Translations under genes and position numbers: made by a program | Shown here: in pieces, positions 37,376 through 47,470 of the stretch | Numbering within the stretch: position 1 is the stretch's first letter | How the letters are laid out: each line of letters begins with the position of its first letter | The notes under the pieces: model-generated | What the model saw: the letters and a program-made list of their open reading frames with translations, nothing else | Told to the model about the DNA's origin: nothing | Databases searched by the model: none | NCBI RefSeq assembly: GCF_037949285.1 | Contig: NZ_CP149929.1 | Span: 49,755-113,754, forward strand | Direction: 5' to 3' | Source of the DNA: Thioclava sp. GXIMD4216 | Lineage (GTDB): Bacteria > Pseudomonadota > Alphaproteobacteria > Rhodobacterales > Rhodobacteraceae | DNA: 64,000 nucleotides

Positions 37376-38845
37376 TCAGTCCGGCCCTGCGTCCCGCGCA
37401 GGCGGGCGGGCGGCGGGCGGATGGGGACTTTGCGCCAATGCGGCCCGTGCGCGCGCCAGAGAGGCGGCCTCGGCCTCGGCATAAAGCTGGTGCAGGTCGA
37501 TGACCGGCGCGCCCAGATCGGCCTCGAAACGGGCGCGGTTGGGATTGGCCTCGAAAGTCTGCGCCGCGCTATCGCCCAGATTGGACTGGAAGATCCCCGC
37601 CGCCGAGACCGGCAGGAAATCCTCGTAGGTGATCGGATCGGCGCGCAGCACCCCCGCCGCCACCAGCTCGGCAGCCGGTCGCGTGAGGTCGGTCTGGGCC
37701 GCAAGGCCGGTGGGCGTATAGCGGAAATAGCCCAGCCCCTGCAGCCGCAGACTGTCCAGATCGTCGGGGAAAGCGGCGAAAACCTCACTGAGCGTGGCAA
37801 GATACTGCGCCGCATTCGAGCCATCGGCCTTGGGGGTGACGCGGGCGCGGGTCTCGGCCAGCAGCCGGTCATACAGCGCCTGCCCCTTGCTGGTCAGCGC
37901 CAGACCCCGCTGCTCGATCTCGCCGAAACGGGCGGTATGGCGGCCCCGGCTCATGCCCTCCGGCGCCTGCCCTTCCGGCGTCGTCCCTTCCGGCGCCACG
38001 CCCTCCGGCGCCAGAAACGCCACCGGCTCCTCCAGCGCCTTGAACGAGGTCTGGCGCAGCAGGATCGGCACGCGGCGCGCGGGCGGGCCCTCGATCACCG
38101 CCTTGGGGGTGATGCCTTCGTCCGGCATCCGCGCCTGCACCGCATCGATATCCAGCGTGCGCGGCGTCAGGTGGTTGATATGCGGCCCCCTGAACGCCAC
38201 CACATCGGCCACCAGCCGGTGCGCCTCATGCAGGCGGTGATAGAGACCGGCGGTGACATTGGCCTCTTCGTGCCAGCGGAAGGTCTCCAGCGCCTCGGTG
38301 ACAAACTGCCGCGCCTCGGCCGCCGTCAGCCCGCCCTCGGCCTCGGCCCGCGCGATCAGGGCCAGACAGTCGGGCGTGAAAATCCGGCGCTGCGCCAGAA
38401 TATCGGCCGCCGCCTCGCGCAGCGCCACATCCGCGATCAGCTCCAGCCGCAGCAGCGAGGTGAACACGCGGAACGGATTATGCGCCAGCGCCGCCGGATC
38501 GACAGGGCGGAAGGCCGTGGAATGGACCGGCACCCCCGCCACCGACAGGTCGTAATAGCCCACCGGCACCATGCCCATCACCGCAAACAGGCGGCGCATC
38601 GTGGCCAGCTCGGCGGCGGTGCCCAGACGGATCGCGCCATGACGCTCCTCGGTGATGCGCGCCAGCTCGCCGGTGGTGGCAAGGCGGGCGGCAAGGGCGG
38701 CATCCCCCGCCAGCGCCTGCGCATTCACCGCCTCGACCAGCGTGACCAGCGTGCCATAGGCGGGCACCTCGGCGCGATACATCGCCGACATGGCGCGGGC
38801 GAACCGCGCGCGGATCTCGTCGGGGGGGGTATGGGTCCGGGTCAT
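37376..38845 (-). CDS. hglS: 2-oxoadipate dioxygenase/decarboxylase (HglS)
   Basis: 489 residues of the DUF1338/YdcJ family, Fe(II)-dependent enzymes with a vicinal-oxygen-chelate core that convert 2-oxoadipate to 2-hydroxyglutarate in lysine catabolism. Candidate iron ligands H69, H222 (or H225) and E309 (or E311) and the substrate arginine R73 correspond to the described H70, H226, E294 and R74 of P. putida HglS. The shift before the glutamate is explained by an inserted APEG-type repeat at residues 279-297 (nucleotides about 37955-38010). Next to amaB, it supplies the last special step of the aminoadipate route. Confidence 0.88.
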   Translation of the reverse strand: MTRTHTPPDEIRARFARAMSAMYRAEVPAYGTLVTLVEAVNAQALAGDAALAARLATTGELARITEERHGAIRLGTAAELATMRRLFAVMGMVPVGYYDLSVAGVPVHSTAFRPVDPAALAHNPFRVFTSLLRLELIADVALREAAADILAQRRIFTPDCLALIARAEAEGGLTAAEARQFVTEALETFRWHEEANVTAGLYHRLHEAHRLVADVVAFRGPHINHLTPRTLDIDAVQARMPDEGITPKAVIEGPPARRVPILLRQTSFKALEEPVAFLAPEGVAPEGTTPEGQAPEGMSRGRHTARFGEIEQRGLALTSKGQALYDRLLAETRARVTPKADGSNAAQYLATLSEVFAAFPDDLDSLRLQGLGYFRYTPTGLAAQTDLTRPAAELVAAGVLRADPITYEDFLPVSAAGIFQSNLGDSAAQTFEANPNRARFEADLGAPVIDLHQLYAEAEAASLARARAALAQSPHPPAARPPARDAGPD

Positions 38846-39148
38846 CGCCTTGCTCCGCTTTCGGTTCGGGTCTTGCCGTGGTGGTTTTGCCGCGGTGGTC
38901 TTGCCGCGTTGGGCCCCACCCTAGCCGCCTTTCTCGCGCGCGCCCAACAAGGGTTCGGACTACCCCCATTCCGGAACCGCATGGCAAAGCCGCAGGCCCG
39001 TATAGCCCTCCGCGCCCCCTCCCCCAAACAACCGGCCCCAAACAACCGGCCCCAAACAGCCTCCCCCAAACAACCGGCCAATACCACAGGACAGCGGCGG
39101 CAGAATCTGCTAGGCCGGACCGCGCAACCACAAGGAAGACCGGCCCCT
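38846..39148. other. Divergent control region between hglS and a lysR gene
   Basis: 303 bp without a gene. GGTTCGGA (38952-38959) and TCCGGAACC (38970-38978) form an imperfect inverted repeat, a candidate LysR site. From 39021 to 39080 a 14-bp unit, CAAACAACCGGCCC and variants, is repeated about four times in tandem. Confidence 0.5.
39021..39080. repeat. Tandem repeat, unit about 14 bp, upstream of lysR
   Basis: Units of the form CCCAAACAACCGGC follow each other, one being degenerate (CCCAAACAGCCT). They lie about 70 bp upstream of the lysR start. Copy-number change could alter its promoter spacing. Confidence 0.7.
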
Positions 39149-40048
39149 ATGCTCGCGCGTCGCAACCTGCCCGATATGAAGATGCTGCAAACCTTCGAAA
39201 GTGCGGCACGGCATGGCAATTTCACCCGCGCCGCCGAGGAACTGTCGCTGACCCAAAGCGCGGTCAGCCGCCAGATCCGCGAGCTGGAGACGCAGATCGG
39301 CTTCGACCTGTTCGAGCGCATGCCCGGCAAGGTGGCCGCCACCCCCGAGGGCCAGCGCTTCCTGCACGCGGTCGAGCGGCTGCTGAAAATGGCCGAAAGC
39401 ACGATGCGCCATGCGCAGTCGATCCCGCCGGGCCGCCGCATGCTGGCCATCAACGCCCTACCCACCTTTGCCGAGCGCTGGTTGCTGCCACGGCTTGGCA
39501 CCTATCTTGCCGCCCATCCCGACACCACCGTCGATGTCACCACGCGGCGCGATATTTTCGATTTCGCCGCCACCCAATGCGATCTGGCGATCCATTACGG
39601 CCAGCCGCTCTGGCCCGGGGCGGTCTGCACCTATCTGTGCAGCGAGATCGTGCTGCCGGTGGCGGGGGGCGCGCTGCGCCAGAACCGCCCCGTTTGCGTG
39701 GCCGATCTGGTCGCAGCCCCCAAGCTGCATCTGAACGACCGCCCGACGCTCTGGGCGGACTGGTTCGCCACCGCCGGCCTGACCCCGCCCACGGTCAGGG
39801 AGGGGCATTGGTTCGACCAGTTCTCGCTGACCATCGAGGCCGCCAAAGCCGGTCTGGGCTATGCGCTTTTGCCGCGCTATCTGGTAGAGGCCGAGCTGGC
39901 GACAGGCGCGTTGCAGGTGGTGCTGGATCTGCCGCATTCGACCGAACAGGCCTATTACATCGTCACACCGGAAGGGCGCGGCGCGGCGGTCGAGGCGTTC
40001 CGGTCGTGGTTGCTGACGCAGGTCAGCTTCCGCCCGCTCGCCCGCTAG
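39149..40048 (+). CDS. LysR-family regulator (GcvA-like) beside hglS
   Basis: 299 residues from the ATG at 39149; the frame is open far upstream but only from here does it match the family. HTH FTRAAEELSLTQSAVSRQIR (about 26-45) and effector domain (about 95-295) with LHLNDRPTLWADWF, typical of the GcvA branch. Divergent from hglS across 303 bp, so probably its regulator. It resembles the other LysR at 34.7 kb in build, but the sequences are clearly different. Confidence 0.85.
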   Translation: MLARRNLPDMKMLQTFESAARHGNFTRAAEELSLTQSAVSRQIRELETQIGFDLFERMPGKVAATPEGQRFLHAVERLLKMAESTMRHAQSIPPGRRMLAINALPTFAERWLLPRLGTYLAAHPDTTVDVTTRRDIFDFAATQCDLAIHYGQPLWPGAVCTYLCSEIVLPVAGGALRQNRPVCVADLVAAPKLHLNDRPTLWADWFATAGLTPPTVREGHWFDQFSLTIEAAKAGLGYALLPRYLVEAELATGALQVVLDLPHSTEQAYYIVTPEGRGAAVEAFRSWLLTQVSFRPLAR

Positions 40049-40414
40049 ACCCGCGCCCGCAGACCTTCGCGCCGCCACACCCTCGCACCGCCAGACCTTC
40101 GCACCGTAGGGCAAGACGCGGGCGGCCCTGCGCCTAGTGTGCCGCGAACGGGTTCGTCCTGTTGGCCGGACCGCCCGCTTTCAGCGCCTGTTCTCCGCCT
40201 GCCATCTCTTTGGACCTATCCCCCAGATCCGAGCTGGCCTCATGCGGGTGGCGCACCACCGCCCCCCGTTGCGGATGTCCTGCCGCGGCACGCCGTAAAC
40301 GCGGGGTGCAATTTATCTTGACGTCAAGCTTCTGGCGATTTATCTCGACGTCAAGATGAATCGCCGGACGGGCAGGCGCCCCCGTCCCGCCAACCTTCCC
40401 CAAAGGAGATCCCT
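40049..40414. other. Intergenic region with tandem operators
   Basis: No protein-like frame. The first 70 bp have GC-rich repeats of the CAGACCTTCGC type. The 3' part holds two near-identical palindromes (annotated separately) in front of the oxidoreductase gene. Confidence 0.5.
40315..40357. promoter_or_regulatory. Two tandem palindromic operators, ATCTTGACGTCAAGAT type
   Basis: ATCTTGACGTCAAGCT (40315-40330) and ATCTCGACGTCAAGAT (40342-40357) are two copies, 27 bp apart, of one 16-bp palindrome, each preceded by TTT. The centre-to-centre distance of 27 bp puts them on nearly the same helix face after 2.5 turns. The form resembles MarR-type operators (TATCTTGA-centred palindromes). They end 57 bp before the gene at 40415. 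No MarR gene is adjacent. Confidence 0.65.
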
Positions 40415-41059
40415 ATGAAACTACTCGTGCTTGGTGCCAGCGGAATGGTCGGGCAATGCTATCTGAACGAGGCGCTTGCGCGCGGGCATCAGGTGACCGC
40501 CTGCGCCCGCAATCCGGCGGCGCTGGCCCCTTTGCCGCCGCAGGTCGCAGCCGCAGCCCTTGATGTGCTGGCCGCGCCAGAGCCTCTGGCCGCGCTGGTG
40601 GCCGCGCATGATGCGACCCTCTCCGCCCTGCGCCCCGCCGAAGGCTCGGAAGCGGCGCTGGTGCCGATGACACGCACCGTTCTGCAGGCCGCGCAGGCGG
40701 CGGACCGGCGCGCCTATATCACCGGCGGGGCGGCGTCGCTTCTGCTGGCCGATGACAGCGGGCATACCGTGCTGAGCGCCCCGGATTTCCTGCCCGAGGC
40801 GGTGCGCCCGATCGCCACGGCCTGCGCGGCGCAGGACAGGCTGCTGGACACATATCCGCAGGCCGACTGGATCTGCCTGCGTCCGGCAGCCCTGCTGCTG
40901 GAGGCGGCGCGGACGGGCCGCTATGCCTTGGGCCGCGACCGGCTTGTGACCGGAAGCGACGGGCGGTCCGCGATTTCCTATGCGGATTTCGCCGTGGCGA
41001 TGCTGGATCTGGTCGAACTGGCCCCCCGCCCGCGCCAGAAACTGACGGTCGGCTGGTAA
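40415..41059 (+). CDS. NAD(P)H-binding oxidoreductase (NmrA/atypical SDR)
   Basis: 214 residues; Rossmann start KLLVLGASGMVGQCYLNEAL with GASGMVG and conserved YITGGAASLL and LRPAALLLE blocks. Such YhfK/NmrA-like proteins act as NAD(P)H-dependent reductases or redox sensors with no firm substrate. Expression probably depends on a regulator binding the two palindromes upstream. The stop is 7 bp from the stop of the convergent nitronate monooxygenase gene. Confidence 0.75.
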   Translation: MKLLVLGASGMVGQCYLNEALARGHQVTACARNPAALAPLPPQVAAAALDVLAAPEPLAALVAAHDATLSALRPAEGSEAALVPMTRTVLQAAQAADRRAYITGGAASLLLADDSGHTVLSAPDFLPEAVRPIATACAAQDRLLDTYPQADWICLRPAALLLEAARTGRYALGRDRLVTGSDGRSAISYADFAVAMLDLVELAPRPRQKLTVGW

Positions 41060-41066
41060 GCCGTCC

Positions 41067-42176
41067 TCAGGCGGGGGCCGCGCGCAATTCCTGCAACAGT
41101 CTGGCCACAAGGGTGGCGGCGGGCAGCGCACGGGCAAGGGGCGCGCCCTGCCCCGCCCAATAGGCCCCGAACCCCGAGACCCCGCGGGCGCTGGCCGCAG
41201 CATGCAGGGCCTTGCCCGCATCATAGGCCAGCGGATAGGCCGCAGGCCGCTGCCCCGCCAAGGGCCGCGCCAGATCTGAAAAGCGGTTGGCCAGCACCCG
41301 CGCCGGTCGCCCCGAAATCAGGTCCGTCAGCACGGTATGGGCGGTTCCGGTCTCGCAGGCGGGGGGCTCGCAGACGGCCCCCCCTTCTCTGACGGCCTCA
41401 AGCGCCGCCCGATAGGCGGGGTCCGCCGCCGATTCCGGACAGCCGATAAAGGCCGTGCCAAGCTGTGCGGCCACCGCGCCAAGGCGCAGCGCCGCCCCGA
41501 TCCCCGCCCCGTCCATAATGCCGCCTGCCGCAATCACCGGCACATCGCAATGGCGCACGCACAGGCGGGTCAGCGCCAATGTGCCAAGCCCCTCATCCGC
41601 GCGCTCGGGGGCGAACACCCCGCGATGCCCGCCCGCCTCGATCCCCTGCGCGACAATCATATCGATGCCCGCCGCCGCGATCTGTCGGGCCTCGGCAAGA
41701 CTGGTCGCGCTGGCCAGCAGCACGATCCCCGCCGCCCTCAGCGCCGCGATCACGGGGGCGGGCGGCAGGCCGAAATGCAGGCTGACCACCGCAGGCTTTT
41801 CCTCCAGCACCATCGCCAGCATCTGCGGATCCTCGGCAAAGCTGCGATACAGCCTGCGCAGGCGGACCGGCGGGGCCGCCCCGAATTGCGCGAAATAGGG
41901 GCGCAGCGCGTCACACCATGCGGCCTCGCGCGCCGGATCGGGCACAGGCGGGCGATGGGCGAAGAAATTGACGTTGAACGGCGCCTGCGTGCGCGCCCGC
42001 AGCGCATGGATCATCGCCCGCGCCTCCTGCACATCGCAAGCCCCCAGCCCGAGCGCGCCAAGCCCGCCCGCATTCGACACCGCCGCCGCCAGCGCGGGCG
42101 TGGACACCCCCGCCATCGGCGCCTGCAGCACAGGATGGGAAATCCCCAGCCGCGCCAGAGCCTCGGTCCGTTCCAT
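41067..42176 (-). CDS. Nitronate monooxygenase family enzyme
   Basis: 369 residues, TIM-barrel FMN family (2-nitropropane dioxygenase type): [49 protein letters not shown] and [11 protein letters not shown]. It oxidises toxic nitronates such as propionate-3-nitronate with oxygen. Divergent from a LysR gene across 150 bp, which probably regulates it. Confidence 0.88.
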   Translation of the reverse strand: MERTEALARLGISHPVLQAPMAGVSTPALAAAVSNAGGLGALGLGACDVQEARAMIHALRARTQAPFNVNFFAHRPPVPDPAREAAWCDALRPYFAQFGAAPPVRLRRLYRSFAEDPQMLAMVLEEKPAVVSLHFGLPPAPVIAALRAAGIVLLASATSLAEARQIAAAGIDMIVAQGIEAGGHRGVFAPERADEGLGTLALTRLCVRHCDVPVIAAGGIMDGAGIGAALRLGAVAAQLGTAFIGCPESAADPAYRAALEAVREGGAVCEPPACETGTAHTVLTDLISGRPARVLANRFSDLARPLAGQRPAAYPLAYDAGKALHAAASARGVSGFGAYWAGQGAPLARALPAATLVARLLQELRAAPA

Positions 42177-42326
42177 TCGCGCCTCCCTCCCGCGCGCCCG
42201 TCCCGAAACACCGGAGGGCCGGAGGGCCGGAAGGGGCGCGTTTTTTGTTCATATATCAGGAATCATATTTTACTTTCGTTTCCTATTAGAGAATACTACC
42301 CGCGCATTGACAAGGGGGAGACCGCA

Positions 42327-43223
42327 ATGGATCTGGCCGCGCTCGACATTTTCCGCACCACGGCTGCCGAACAGAGCGTGACGCGCGCCGCCACCCGTCT
42401 GGGGCGCGCGCCCTCCAATATCAGCACCCGCATCCAGCAGCTTGAAAGCGATCTGGGGGTGGCGCTTTTCGACCGCGACGGCAAGCGGATGGGCCTGACC
42501 GAGCAGGGGCGCCTCTTTCTGACCTATGCCGAGCAGATCCTCGGGCTTGCGCAGGAGGCCCGCCAGCAGCTGCATCCCGACAGCCCGAGCGGGCGGCTGC
42601 GGCTGGGGGCGATGGAGGCCGCGCTGGCCAGCCGTCTGGCCGCGCCGCTGGCGGCATTTGCCAGCGCGTGGCCGGACGTGGCGCTGGAAATCTCGGCCGC
42701 GCCAAGCGCGCCCCTGCTGGCGGCGCTGCGCGCGAACCGCGTGGATTGCGCGCTGGTGGCGGCCCCGCCCGAAGGCTGGGGGCCGATGCAGGATCTCGAT
42801 CTCTGCCCGCTCTACCGCGAGGATCTGCGGCTGCTGCTGCCGCCCCATCACCCGCCGGTGCAAAGCGCGCAGGATCTGCGGCTTGACCGTCTGGCCGCCT
42901 TCGCGCAGGGCTGTAGCTATCGTCGCTATGGCGAGGACTGGCTGCACCAGGCAGGGCGCAGGGCACAGGTGCAGGAGGTGGGCTCGTATCACCTGATGTA
43001 TGCCTGCACGGTCGCCGGAAGCTGCCTGTCGGTGATGCCGCAATCAGTGGCCGGTCTGCTGGGCCATCTGGGGCCGGTGAACAGCCTTGCGCTGGGGCCG
43101 GTCGAGACCTGTCTGGCCAGCCGCAAGGGCTATGCCACCGCCGCCTTCCGGGCGTGGCGCGGGCAGCTTCTGGAGACCGCCCGACCTGCAAGCCGACCCG
43201 CAAACCCGCGCCCTCTGCCCTGA
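42327..43223 (+). CDS. LysR-family regulator divergent from the nitronate monooxygenase
   Basis: 298 residues. HTH VTRAATRLGRAPSNISTRIQ (about 18-37), then LFDRDGKRMGLTEQG and an effector domain of the YusT/GltC type. The start is preceded by AAGGGGGAG. The AT-rich gap of 150 bp to the nitronate monooxygenase gene would hold both promoters. The C-terminal tail (ARPASRPANPRPLP) is low-complexity. Confidence 0.85.
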   Translation: MDLAALDIFRTTAAEQSVTRAATRLGRAPSNISTRIQQLESDLGVALFDRDGKRMGLTEQGRLFLTYAEQILGLAQEARQQLHPDSPSGRLRLGAMEAALASRLAAPLAAFASAWPDVALEISAAPSAPLLAALRANRVDCALVAAPPEGWGPMQDLDLCPLYREDLRLLLPPHHPPVQSAQDLRLDRLAAFAQGCSYRRYGEDWLHQAGRRAQVQEVGSYHLMYACTVAGSCLSVMPQSVAGLLGHLGPVNSLALGPVETCLASRKGYATAAFRAWRGQLLETARPASRPANPRPLP

Positions 43224-43275
43224 GCGCGCCCGCGGCCCCGGCCCCCACCCAGCCTACCCGCAGAGGTAGGCCACC

Positions 43276-43572
43276 GCGCCAAGATCACCCTGCCGGGCGA
43301 GGGACAGGGCGCGCCGCGCTTCCAGAGCCTGAACCTGCGGGTTTGCGCGGGCACGACCCTGCGCCTGTGCGGCCCGAGCGGTGCCGGAAAAACCAGCCTG
43401 CTGCGGGTGATCGCGGGGCTGCCCGCCCCGAAGGGCACAAGGCTTACCAGCTGGAGATGGCCCGTTATGCGACAATGCGCGCGCCGAGCCTGTCAAAGGG
43501 GCAGGCGCAGCGCGCAGCCCTGATCCGCGCGCGGCCTATGCGCCCCGATCTGCGGCTTGGCGGGGGCGCATG
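43276..43572 (+). pseudogene. ABC transporter ATPase remnant
   Basis: A frame near 43335-43430 encodes LRLCGPSGAGKTSLLRVIAG, a Walker A region; in another frame SLSKGQAQRAALIRAR near 43485 is a degraded signature motif. The middle of the ATPase domain and the Walker B are missing. It lies just outside the second sulfate transporter but in the opposite direction, so it is not a piece of cysA. Confidence 0.65.
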
Positions 43573-43616
43573 ATTGTCCGCCCGAGCGGCCCTTTGCAGG
43601 ACAGAGGAGAGGCGGT

Positions 43617-44330
43617 TCAGGGTGCCACGACGGGTGCGACCACGGGCGTGACGGCGGGCGCCACAACAGGTGCGGGCGTCTCGATCCGGGTGATCAGCCC
43701 CTGATCCATGATCGCGATCCGGTCCGCCAGCGCATCGGCCTCGGCGCGGTCATGGGTGACCATGATCGCCCCCACACCGGCGCGGCGCTGCAAGGCGCGC
43801 ACCTGATCGCGCAGCGCCACCCGCACCTCGGCATCCAGCGCGCTGAACGGCTCGTCCATCAGCAGAAGCTGCGGACGCGGGGCCAACGCCCGCGCCATCG
43901 CCACCCGCTGGCGCTGACCGCCCGACAGCTGGGCCGGATAGCGCGCGCCCAGATCGGGCAGTTCGATCATCTCCAGCAACTCGCGCACCCGCATGGCGAT
44001 CTCGGCGCGCGACGGCCCGTTCTTCATGACCCGCAGCCCGAAGCCGATATTCTCCGCCACCGTCATATGGCGGAACAGCGCATAGCTCTGGAACACCATG
44101 CCGAAATGGCGCTGGCCCGCAGGCAGCCGCGTGATATCGCGCCCGTCCATCACCAGTCGCCCCGCATCGGCATGCGCAAGCCCCGCCACGATATTGAGAA
44201 GGCTGGTCTTGCCCGAGCCGGACGGGCCCAGCAGGGCGATAAACTCGCCCTTCTGCAGGCTCAGGGAGACGCCCCTGAGCACCTCTGTCCCGCCGAAGGA
44301 TTTGCGGATATCGTGAATGTCGAAGCTCAT
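43617..44330 (-). CDS. cysA: Sulfate/thiosulfate ABC transporter ATPase CysA, short form (copy 2)
   Basis: 237 residues. [31 protein letters not shown] and VTHDRAEA are intact. As in copy 1 the C-terminal TOBE domain is missing; instead the chain ends in a low-complexity [15 protein letters not shown] tail from a short DNA repeat (43620-43675). The start overlaps the cysW stop as ATGA. Clearly diverged from copy 1, so this is an old paralog or a separate acquisition. Confidence 0.88.
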   Translation of the reverse strand: MSFDIHDIRKSFGGTEVLRGVSLSLQKGEFIALLGPSGSGKTSLLNIVAGLAHADAGRLVMDGRDITRLPAGQRHFGMVFQSYALFRHMTVAENIGFGLRVMKNGPSRAEIAMRVRELLEMIELPDLGARYPAQLSGGQRQRVAMARALAPRPQLLLMDEPFSALDAEVRVALRDQVRALQRRAGVGAIMVTHDRAEADALADRIAIMDQGLITRIETPAPVVAPAVTPVVAPVVAP

Positions 44331-45127
44331 GAATGTGCCCTCCTCGGGCCGAAACGTTCCAGCAGGCCGCGCAGCGCCAGCGTCACCAGCGCCAGCCCCG
44401 TCAGCACCGTCGCCGCCGCAAACGCGCCGGTCGCGTTATAGTCGTTATAGAGAAGCTCGATCTGCAGCGGCAGGGTCATCGTCTCACCACGGATCGCCCC
44501 CGAGACCACGCTGACCGCGCCGAATTCCCCCATCGCCCGCGCCATTGTCAGCACGGTGCCATAGGCCAGCCCCCACGAGATATTGGGCAGCACGACGAAG
44601 CGGAAGATCTGCCAGCCATTCGCGCCCAGCGTCAGCGCGGCCTTTTCCTCGTCCTCGCCCGTCACCATCAGCACCGGAAGGATCTCGCGCATCACGAAAG
44701 GCGAGGTCACGAAAAGCGACACCAGCACGATGCCGGTGAGGTTGAACATCAGCTGCACCCCCAAGGGCTCCAGCAGCGCGCCCACCGGACCATAGGCGCC
44801 ATAGATCAACAGAAAGCACAGCCCCGCCACGATCGGCGAGACGGCAAAGGGCATCTCGATCAGCACCAGCAGGATGCGCCGCCCCGGAAAACGGTAGCGC
44901 GCGATGGCCCATGCGCTGGCCACCCCGAAGACGATATTGAGCGGCAGCACGATCAGCGCGGCCACCACCGTCAGCCGGATCGCGGCCAGCGTCTCGGGGT
45001 CGAGGATCGCGGCCACATACCGGCCCCAGCCCTCGGCAAAGGCGCGGTAGAAGATGGCGGCCACCGGCAGGCCCACCATCGCGGCCAGAAACAGCATCGC
45101 CACGGCGATCAGAAAACGACGTGCCAC
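44327..45127 (-). CDS. cysW: Sulfate ABC transporter permease CysW (copy 2)
   Basis: 266 residues, six helices. [19 protein letters not shown] is the CysW hallmark; [14 protein letters not shown] is the ATPase docking loop. Lies between cysT (3 bp) and cysA (4-bp overlap). The chain is shorter than copy 1 at the N-terminus, without the proline-rich lead. Confidence 0.9.
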   Translation of the reverse strand: MARRFLIAVAMLFLAAMVGLPVAAIFYRAFAEGWGRYVAAILDPETLAAIRLTVVAALIVLPLNIVFGVASAWAIARYRFPGRRILLVLIEMPFAVSPIVAGLCFLLIYGAYGPVGALLEPLGVQLMFNLTGIVLVSLFVTSPFVMREILPVLMVTGEDEEKAALTLGANGWQIFRFVVLPNISWGLAYGTVLTMARAMGEFGAVSVVSGAIRGETMTLPLQIELLYNDYNATGAFAAATVLTGLALVTLALRGLLERFGPRRAHS

Positions 45128-45130
45128 GGA

Positions 45131-45988
45131 TCAGCCCTCCACGCGCAGATAGGATTGCAGACGGGTCTGGGCGATATTGATCACCGCCAGCAGCACCAGC
45201 GACACCGCCAGCAGCGTGCCCGCAATCGCCGCCGCTGCCGGATAATCGAACTCGTCAAGCCGGATCAGGATCAGCAGCGAGGCGATCTCGGTCTTGTAGG
45301 GCAGGTTTCCGGCGATAAAGATCACCGCGCCGAACTCCCCCAGCGAACGCACGAAAGACAGCCCCGTGCCGGTCAGGATCGCGGGCAGAAGCGGGCGCAG
45401 CGCCACCAGCCGGAACCGCTGCCACGGGCTTGCGCCCAGCGTCAGGGCGGCGGCGTCCTCGGCGGGGTCCAGCTCTTCGATGGCGGGCTGGATGGCGCGC
45501 ACGGCAAAGGGGATCGAGGTGAAGATCATCGCAATCACGATGCCCCACCACGTATAGGCCACCTGCAGGCCCATCCTGTCGAGCACCCCGCCTACCCAGC
45601 CGGATTTGTCATAAAGCGCCACCAGCGCGATGCCCGCCACCGCCGTGGGCAGCGCGAAGGGCAGATCGACCAGCGCATCCATCACCCCCCTGCCCCGGAA
45701 ACGGTAGCGCGTCAGCACCCATGCCAGAAGCAGCCCGAAGACCGCATTGACCGCCGTCGCGGCGGCGGCGGCCGTAAAGGTCACCCGCAGCGCGGTCAGC
45801 ACACGCTCCGAGCCCATGACCTGCAGATAATCGGCAGGGCCGAGCTTGCCGAGATTCCACAACAGCCCGCTGACCGGCAGCAGCACGATCAGGCACAGAA
45901 ACAGCACCGAGACCCCCAGCGAAAGCGAGAATCCGGGCAGGATATGGGGGGCAGACCGGCTTCGGGGGGCAGAACGGGCGCGCAGCAT
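45131..45988 (-). CDS. cysT: Sulfate ABC transporter permease CysT/CysU (copy 2)
   Basis: 285 residues from the ATG at 45988, which has AAAGG 6 nt upstream; the open frame upstream has no similarity. LGEFGAVIFIAGNLPYKTEI and EDAAALTLGASPW are family motifs. Partner of CysW copy 2, 115 bp after the binding-protein gene. Confidence 0.9.
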   Translation of the reverse strand: MLRARSAPRSRSAPHILPGFSLSLGVSVLFLCLIVLLPVSGLLWNLGKLGPADYLQVMGSERVLTALRVTFTAAAAATAVNAVFGLLLAWVLTRYRFRGRGVMDALVDLPFALPTAVAGIALVALYDKSGWVGGVLDRMGLQVAYTWWGIVIAMIFTSIPFAVRAIQPAIEELDPAEDAAALTLGASPWQRFRLVALRPLLPAILTGTGLSFVRSLGEFGAVIFIAGNLPYKTEIASLLILIRLDEFDYPAAAAIAGTLLAVSLVLLAVINIAQTRLQSYLRVEG

Positions 45989-46103
45989 CGCAGACCTTTC
46001 AGAGGGACAAAGCGTAGGGGAGACAAAGCGTATGGGGGGGCACAGCGCCCAAGGGCAAAGCCCCGCCCCTGCAGGATGCACGGGCGGGGCCTATCGGGCA
46101 GGA

Positions 46104-47141
46104 TCAGCGGCGCATCAGCCTGTCAAGCGTGCCGCCATCCCCGAACTGGGTCTTCTGGGCCTCGTCCCAGCTACCGAAGACATCCTCGACCTTGATCAGC
46201 CGCACCTCGGGGAATTTATCCGCCGTTTCCCGAACCACCTCAGGGTCGTGGACGCGGTTGTTGAACGAGGCGATGATCCGCTGGGCCTCGGGCGAATAGA
46301 GGAAGTTCAGATAGGCCTCGGACACATCGGTGGTGCCTTTTTCCTCGGCCACCTTGCGCACCAGCGCCACGGGGAATTCTGCCAGCAGCGACACTTTCGG
46401 CACCACGCGCTCATAGGCACCGGGGGCTTCGGCGGCGCGGATATTCTCGACCTCCGCCTCGAAGGTGATCAGCACATCGCCCAGACCGCGCTCGACAAAG
46501 CTGGTGGTGGCCCCGCGCCCGCCGGTATCGAAAACCACGACGTTTTTCAGCATCTTGCGCACGAAATCCTGCGCCGCCGCATCATCACCGTTGAATTTGT
46601 CCAGCGCATAGGCATAGGCGGCCAGATAGGTATAGCGCCCGTTTCCGGAGGTTTTGGGATTGGGGAAGACGATCTTCACATCGTCGCGCACCAGATCATC
46701 CCAGTCCTTGATGCCCTTGGGATTGCCCCCGCGCACCAGAAAGGCGGGCAGCGAGTAATAAGGCGAGGCGTTATTGGGCAGGGCCTGCTGCCAGTCCTTG
46801 TCGACAAAGCCCCGATCGGCCAGCACCTGCACATCGGTCACCTGATTGAAGGTCACCAGATCGGCCTTCAGGCCCTGCAAGATGGCGCGGGCCTGTTTGG
46901 AGGAACCGGCATGGCTTTGCTTGACCTCGAGGCTTTCGCCATGCGTGTCCTGCCATTGCTTGATGAACACGGGATCGAGCGCGGCATAGAGTTCGCGCGC
47001 GATATCATAGGAGACATTGAGAATTTCGCGGTCTTGCGCCGCGGCGGGGCTGACAAAGCCGCAAAGCACAAGCGTCAGGGCCGCAAGGCCACGCGGAACA
47101 GCGCGCAGGGAACGCGCGCCAAAGACTTTCGGCAGGATCAT
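46104..47141 (-). CDS. sbp: Periplasmic sulfate-binding protein (copy 2)
   Basis: 345 residues with a normal signal peptide (about 1-36, ending SPAAAQ), in contrast with the extended copy 1. EILNVSYDIARELYAALDP and NPKTSGNGRYTYLAAYAYAL are Sbp/CysP blocks. The start at 47141 has GGAG upstream; a longer frame lacks similarity. First gene of sbp-cysT-cysW-cysA. The leader (47142-47230) is AT-rich with a TATATAAGGAAAAT stretch. Which of the two Sbp proteins prefers thiosulfate cannot be read. Confidence 0.9.
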   Translation of the reverse strand: MILPKVFGARSLRAVPRGLAALTLVLCGFVSPAAAQDREILNVSYDIARELYAALDPVFIKQWQDTHGESLEVKQSHAGSSKQARAILQGLKADLVTFNQVTDVQVLADRGFVDKDWQQALPNNASPYYSLPAFLVRGGNPKGIKDWDDLVRDDVKIVFPNPKTSGNGRYTYLAAYAYALDKFNGDDAAAQDFVRKMLKNVVVFDTGGRGATTSFVERGLGDVLITFEAEVENIRAAEAPGAYERVVPKVSLLAEFPVALVRKVAEEKGTTDVSEAYLNFLYSPEAQRIIASFNNRVHDPEVVRETADKFPEVRLIKVEDVFGSWDEAQKTQFGDGGTLDRLMRR

Positions 47142-47470
47142 ATCGGGCTCCAACTCGCAGAAGGGTGAATGCCGCCTATAAAAAGATTTTCCCGAATTAA
47201 CGCAAGTTATGCCGCGTATATAAGGAAAATCACCCAATATGGATCATAAACCGCACCATATGTTCCGCGTCAGGCAAAGCAATCGAAACGGAATCTCGCG
47301 CGGGGCATCGTGGCTCGCAGGCCGGTCACAGGCGCGTGCGGGCCTTTGCCGCCCTCCCCTGCCGTCTTCCTCCCTGCCACCTGCATCCTGCCGCAAGCCG
47401 GTCCCGCCTCGGGGCCCCGCCAGATCCCTGCGCCGCAAGGCAGCCCCGCGAGGGCCCCTTTCGGCCTGGC
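47142..47470. other. Leader region of the second sulfate operon
   Basis: About 330 bp without a recognisable gene. The AT-rich part (47165-47245) next to sbp is the likely promoter; the rest is GC-rich spacer after the ribbon-helix-helix gene. The ACACGAC element found in front of the first sulfate operon is not present here, so the two operons may be controlled differently. Confidence 0.45.

Noticed and set aside
39021..39080. CRISPR-like array
   Set aside because: Units of about 14 bp are contiguous with no spacers, so this is a simple tandem repeat.
43224..43616. Broken ATPase as part of the second sulfate operon
   Set aside because: It lies on the opposite strand, has a different Walker A context, and the sulfate operon already has an intact cysA.
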